From the NCBI RefSeq assembly GCF_900102855.1, contig NZ_FMWD01000003.1, positions 156,140 through 220,139 on the forward strand: a stretch of DNA of 64,000 nucleotides, written 5' to 3'. The position numbers and the translations under genes were made by a program. Positions 61,945-64,000 of the stretch are shown here, one piece after another. Each line of letters opens with the position of its first letter. Position 1 is the stretch's first letter. This stretch comes from Thiohalomonas denitrificans. GTDB lineage: Bacteria > Pseudomonadota > Gammaproteobacteria > Thiohalomonadales > Thiohalomonadaceae. The notes under the pieces are model-generated. The model was not told the DNA's origin and searched no databases. It saw only the letters and a list, made by a program, of their open reading frames with translations.

Positions 61945-64000
61945 ATGGCAGACCCACCCGGTTTTTCCATGGGAGTTGAACAGATCCTGGTCCCCGGCAG
62001 CAATTGTTGGCGGGTCGAGCGGGCGCACCGTGCCGCCTGTCTGGTGGAGGGCGAAGAATACTTCGCGGCGTTTCGCGAGGCGGTTCAACATGCACGCCAC
62101 CGCATCCTGATCCTCGGCTGGGATATTGATTCCAACCTCCGTCTGATGCGGGGTAAAAATGGGGATGGGGGCCCGCTTGGAGATTTTCTGAACGAGATCG
62201 TATCAAGCCGTCCCGAACTCGAAGCGAACGTACTGATCTGGGACTTCGCCATGATCTACGCCATCGAGCGCGAATGGCTTCCCGTCTACCGGCTTGGCTG
62301 GAAAACCCATCGGCGGTTGCACTTCCATCTCGACGATGAGCATCCCCTCGGGGGATCCCAGCACCAGAAGGTCGTGGTCATCGATGACGCCGTGGCATTT
62401 GTGGGTGGAATGGATTTGGGCAAGTGGCGTTGGGACACCTCGGAGCATCGTCCCGGGGACCCCCGCCGCGTGGACGCAGCGGGCAATGCCTATTTGCCCT
62501 ATCACGATCTGCAGATGGTCGTCGACGGTCCGGCGGCGGCGGCGTTGGGCCTGCTGGCGCGCAGGCGCTGGGAGAGCGCCACCGGCCAGTCCCTGCCGGG
62601 ACCGGAACCGAGAGGGGATCCATGGCCCGAGTCGGTGGTTCCCTACTGGTTGGAGGTGGATGTCGGCATCACCCGCACCGAGCCTCGCTACCGGAATCGG
62701 CCGCAGGTTCGAGAGGTGGAACGGCTCTACCTCGATGTCATTGCCGCGGCCGGAAAATACCTGTACATCGAGAACCAGTATCTCACCGCAAAGGTGATCC
62801 GCGATGCCCTGGCTGCTCGGCTACGGGAGCCGGATGGCCCCGAAATGGTTATCGTGGTGCCGTTAAAAACCGGGGGATGGCTGGAACAGAATACGATGGA
62901 CGTTCGTCGTCGCGCATTGATTTCGCATTTGCGCAAAGCGGATCGTTATGGACGTCTGCGCATCGTTTATCCCGATGTGCCCGGGCTGGCGCCGGACCAC
63001 ATCAGCGTCCACTCCAAACTGATGATTGTCGACGATGTCTTCCTGCGCATCGGCTCCTCCAATCTCAACAACCGATCCATGGGCCTCGACTCCGAGTGCG
63101 ATCTGGCTATCGCTTCCGCTGGCGATCCGCACCACTCCAGCGGCATCATCCAATTGCGCAATCGCTTGCTCGCGGAGCACCTCGGCGTGGGCCCGGACGA
63201 GGTACAGGCCCAGTTCACCACGACCGGTTCACTGCTGGCGACGGTGGACGCACTCTCCGGGAAAAAGCGAACGCTTAAGGAACTCAATGATCAATCTCAT
63301 CTCGACCCGGAATTGGAGGCGCTCGTCAACAGCATCGATCTGGTCGATCCCGAGGCACCGGTGGATCCGGAAGAACTGGCGGAGCGGGTAATCCCGGAAG
63401 AGCAGGGGCGTCCCGCCAGCCGGGGGCTGTGGTCTGTGATTGTCACCCTGGTGGTGCTATTCGGGCTTGCTGCGGCCTGGCGCTGGACACCACTGGGTGA
63501 GTGGCTCGATCTGGAGAGTATGCTCGGGGCACTGGACGCCATTCAGGAGCACCCGTGGGCTCCGGCGCTGGTACTCGCGGCTTACGTGATCGGCGGACTC
63601 CTGGTGATCCCCATCACTTTCATGGTGGCCGTTACGGCGATAGGATTTGGTCCGTTATGGGGATTCGTCTACGGCCTTGCCGGTTCACTGTTGAGTGCCA
63701 CGGTCACCTTCGGTATCGGCCACTTCATGGGCCGCAACACCATTCGCAGGGTGGCAGGGAGCCGCCTGAACCGTCTGAGCCAGCGTCTTGCCGAACGCGG
63801 ATTGTTGGCCGTGATCACGGTGCGTGTGTTGCCTGTGGCGCCGTTTACGGTGGTCAATCTGGTCGCCGGTGTCTCCCACATTCGCTTCAAAACGTACCTG
63901 TTGGGGACCGTGCTGGGCATGGCTCCCGGCATTGCCGGCATGGTGATCTTTATAGACCGCCTGATTGCCGCGATTCGTGAGCCGGGATTCTACAACTTCG
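61945..64000 (+). CDS. Phospholipase D / VTT-domain fusion protein, 3' end outside window
   Basis: At least 685 codons, open to the window end. The N-terminal part has two PLD catalytic motifs, HQKVVVIDDAVAFVGGMD at about residue 140 and HSKLMIVDDVFLRIGSSN at about 355, so it should be an active phosphodiesterase on phospholipid head groups or nucleic acid. From about residue 490 the chain becomes membrane-embedded (LWSVIVTLVVLFGLAAAW) and then shows a VTT/DedA-type domain: GGLLVIPITFMVAVTAIGFG, GPLWGFVYGLAGSLLSATVT and VRVLPVAPFTVVNLVAG. This PLDc-VTT combination occurs in other proteobacteria. A start at the ATG at 61969 is also possible. Confidence 0.88.
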   Translation, partial: MADPPGFSMGVEQILVPGSNCWRVERAHRAACLVEGEEYFAAFREAVQHARHRILILGWDIDSNLRLMRGKNGDGGPLGDFLNEIVSSRPELEANVLIWDFAMIYAIEREWLPVYRLGWKTHRRLHFHLDDEHPLGGSQHQKVVVIDDAVAFVGGMDLGKWRWDTSEHRPGDPRRVDAAGNAYLPYHDLQMVVDGPAAAALGLLARRRWESATGQSLPGPEPRGDPWPESVVPYWLEVDVGITRTEPRYRNRPQVREVERLYLDVIAAAGKYLYIENQYLTAKVIRDALAARLREPDGPEMVIVVPLKTGGWLEQNTMDVRRRALISHLRKADRYGRLRIVYPDVPGLAPDHISVHSKLMIVDDVFLRIGSSNLNNRSMGLDSECDLAIASAGDPHHSSGIIQLRNRLLAEHLGVGPDEVQAQFTTTGSLLATVDALSGKKRTLKELNDQSHLDPELEALVNSIDLVDPEAPVDPEELAERVIPEEQGRPASRGLWSVIVTLVVLFGLAAAWRWTPLGEWLDLESMLGALDAIQEHPWAPALVLAAYVIGGLLVIPITFMVAVTAIGFGPLWGFVYGLAGSLLSATVTFGIGHFMGRNTIRRVAGSRLNRLSQRLAERGLLAVITVRVLPVAPFTVVNLVAGVSHIRFKTYLLGTVLGMAPGIAGMVIFIDRLIAAIREPGFYNF

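Overview
The window is a high-GC chromosomal segment from a gammaproteobacterium. Core gene order is typical of that class: queA-tgt-yajC-secD-secF, trmJ, cysE-iscR-isc-hsc-fdx-iscX, ndk-rlmN-pilW-rodZ-ispG-hisS-yfgM-bamB-der, and xseA beside guaB. CmoB, a type IV pilus pilotin homologue, a B12-dependent ribonucleotide reductase and the repeat-rich intergenic regions suggest a free-living lineage, perhaps near Chromatiales/Ectothiorhodospiraceae. That placement is inference.

Region 1 (1-18040) is accessory. The same block, a small thioredoxin-fold gene plus a secreted EF-hand protein, occurs at both ends 17,404 bp apart in direct orientation. Between the copies lie a fused HAD phosphomutase/GH65 sugar phosphorylase, a universal stress protein, a SHOCT protein, a YbhGFSR-type ABC exporter, a Met-rich Tat-exported multicopper oxidase, an IS481 transposase remnant abutting a heptad-repeat protein, catalase-peroxidase KatG and a large secreted TPR protein. 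It reads as a stress, metal and carbohydrate module.

Region 2 (18040-28300) holds a palindromic repeat cluster, a hexose-6-phosphate mutarotase, tRNA-Leu(CAA), queuosine genes queA and tgt, the SecDF-YajC translocase accessory complex, a 90-bp tandem repeat array, suhB and trmJ. A 264-bp non-coding element with terminal inverted repeats and two internal hairpins lies between tgt and yajC.

Region 3 (28300-47650) is a long forward gene series: cysE, iscR, two tandem cysteine desulfurases, iscU, iscA, hscB, hscA, fdx, iscX, ndk, rlmN, pilW, rodZ, ispG, hisS, yfgM, bamB, der and nrdJ. Fe-S assembly proteins are next to Fe-S consumers (IscR, Fdx, RlmN, IspG). Seven intergenic gaps in regions 2 and 3 carry elements of one architecture: arms built of short tandem repeats that pair as inverted repeats.

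Region 4 (47650-64000) carries an M23 peptidase, xseA, a small lipoprotein, guaB, cmoB, a 44-residue membrane protein behind a perfect FNR-type box, ppsA, a site-2 protease with CBS domains, two unknown genes, polX, an FtsH paralogue and the start of a phospholipase D/VTT fusion that runs off the end.
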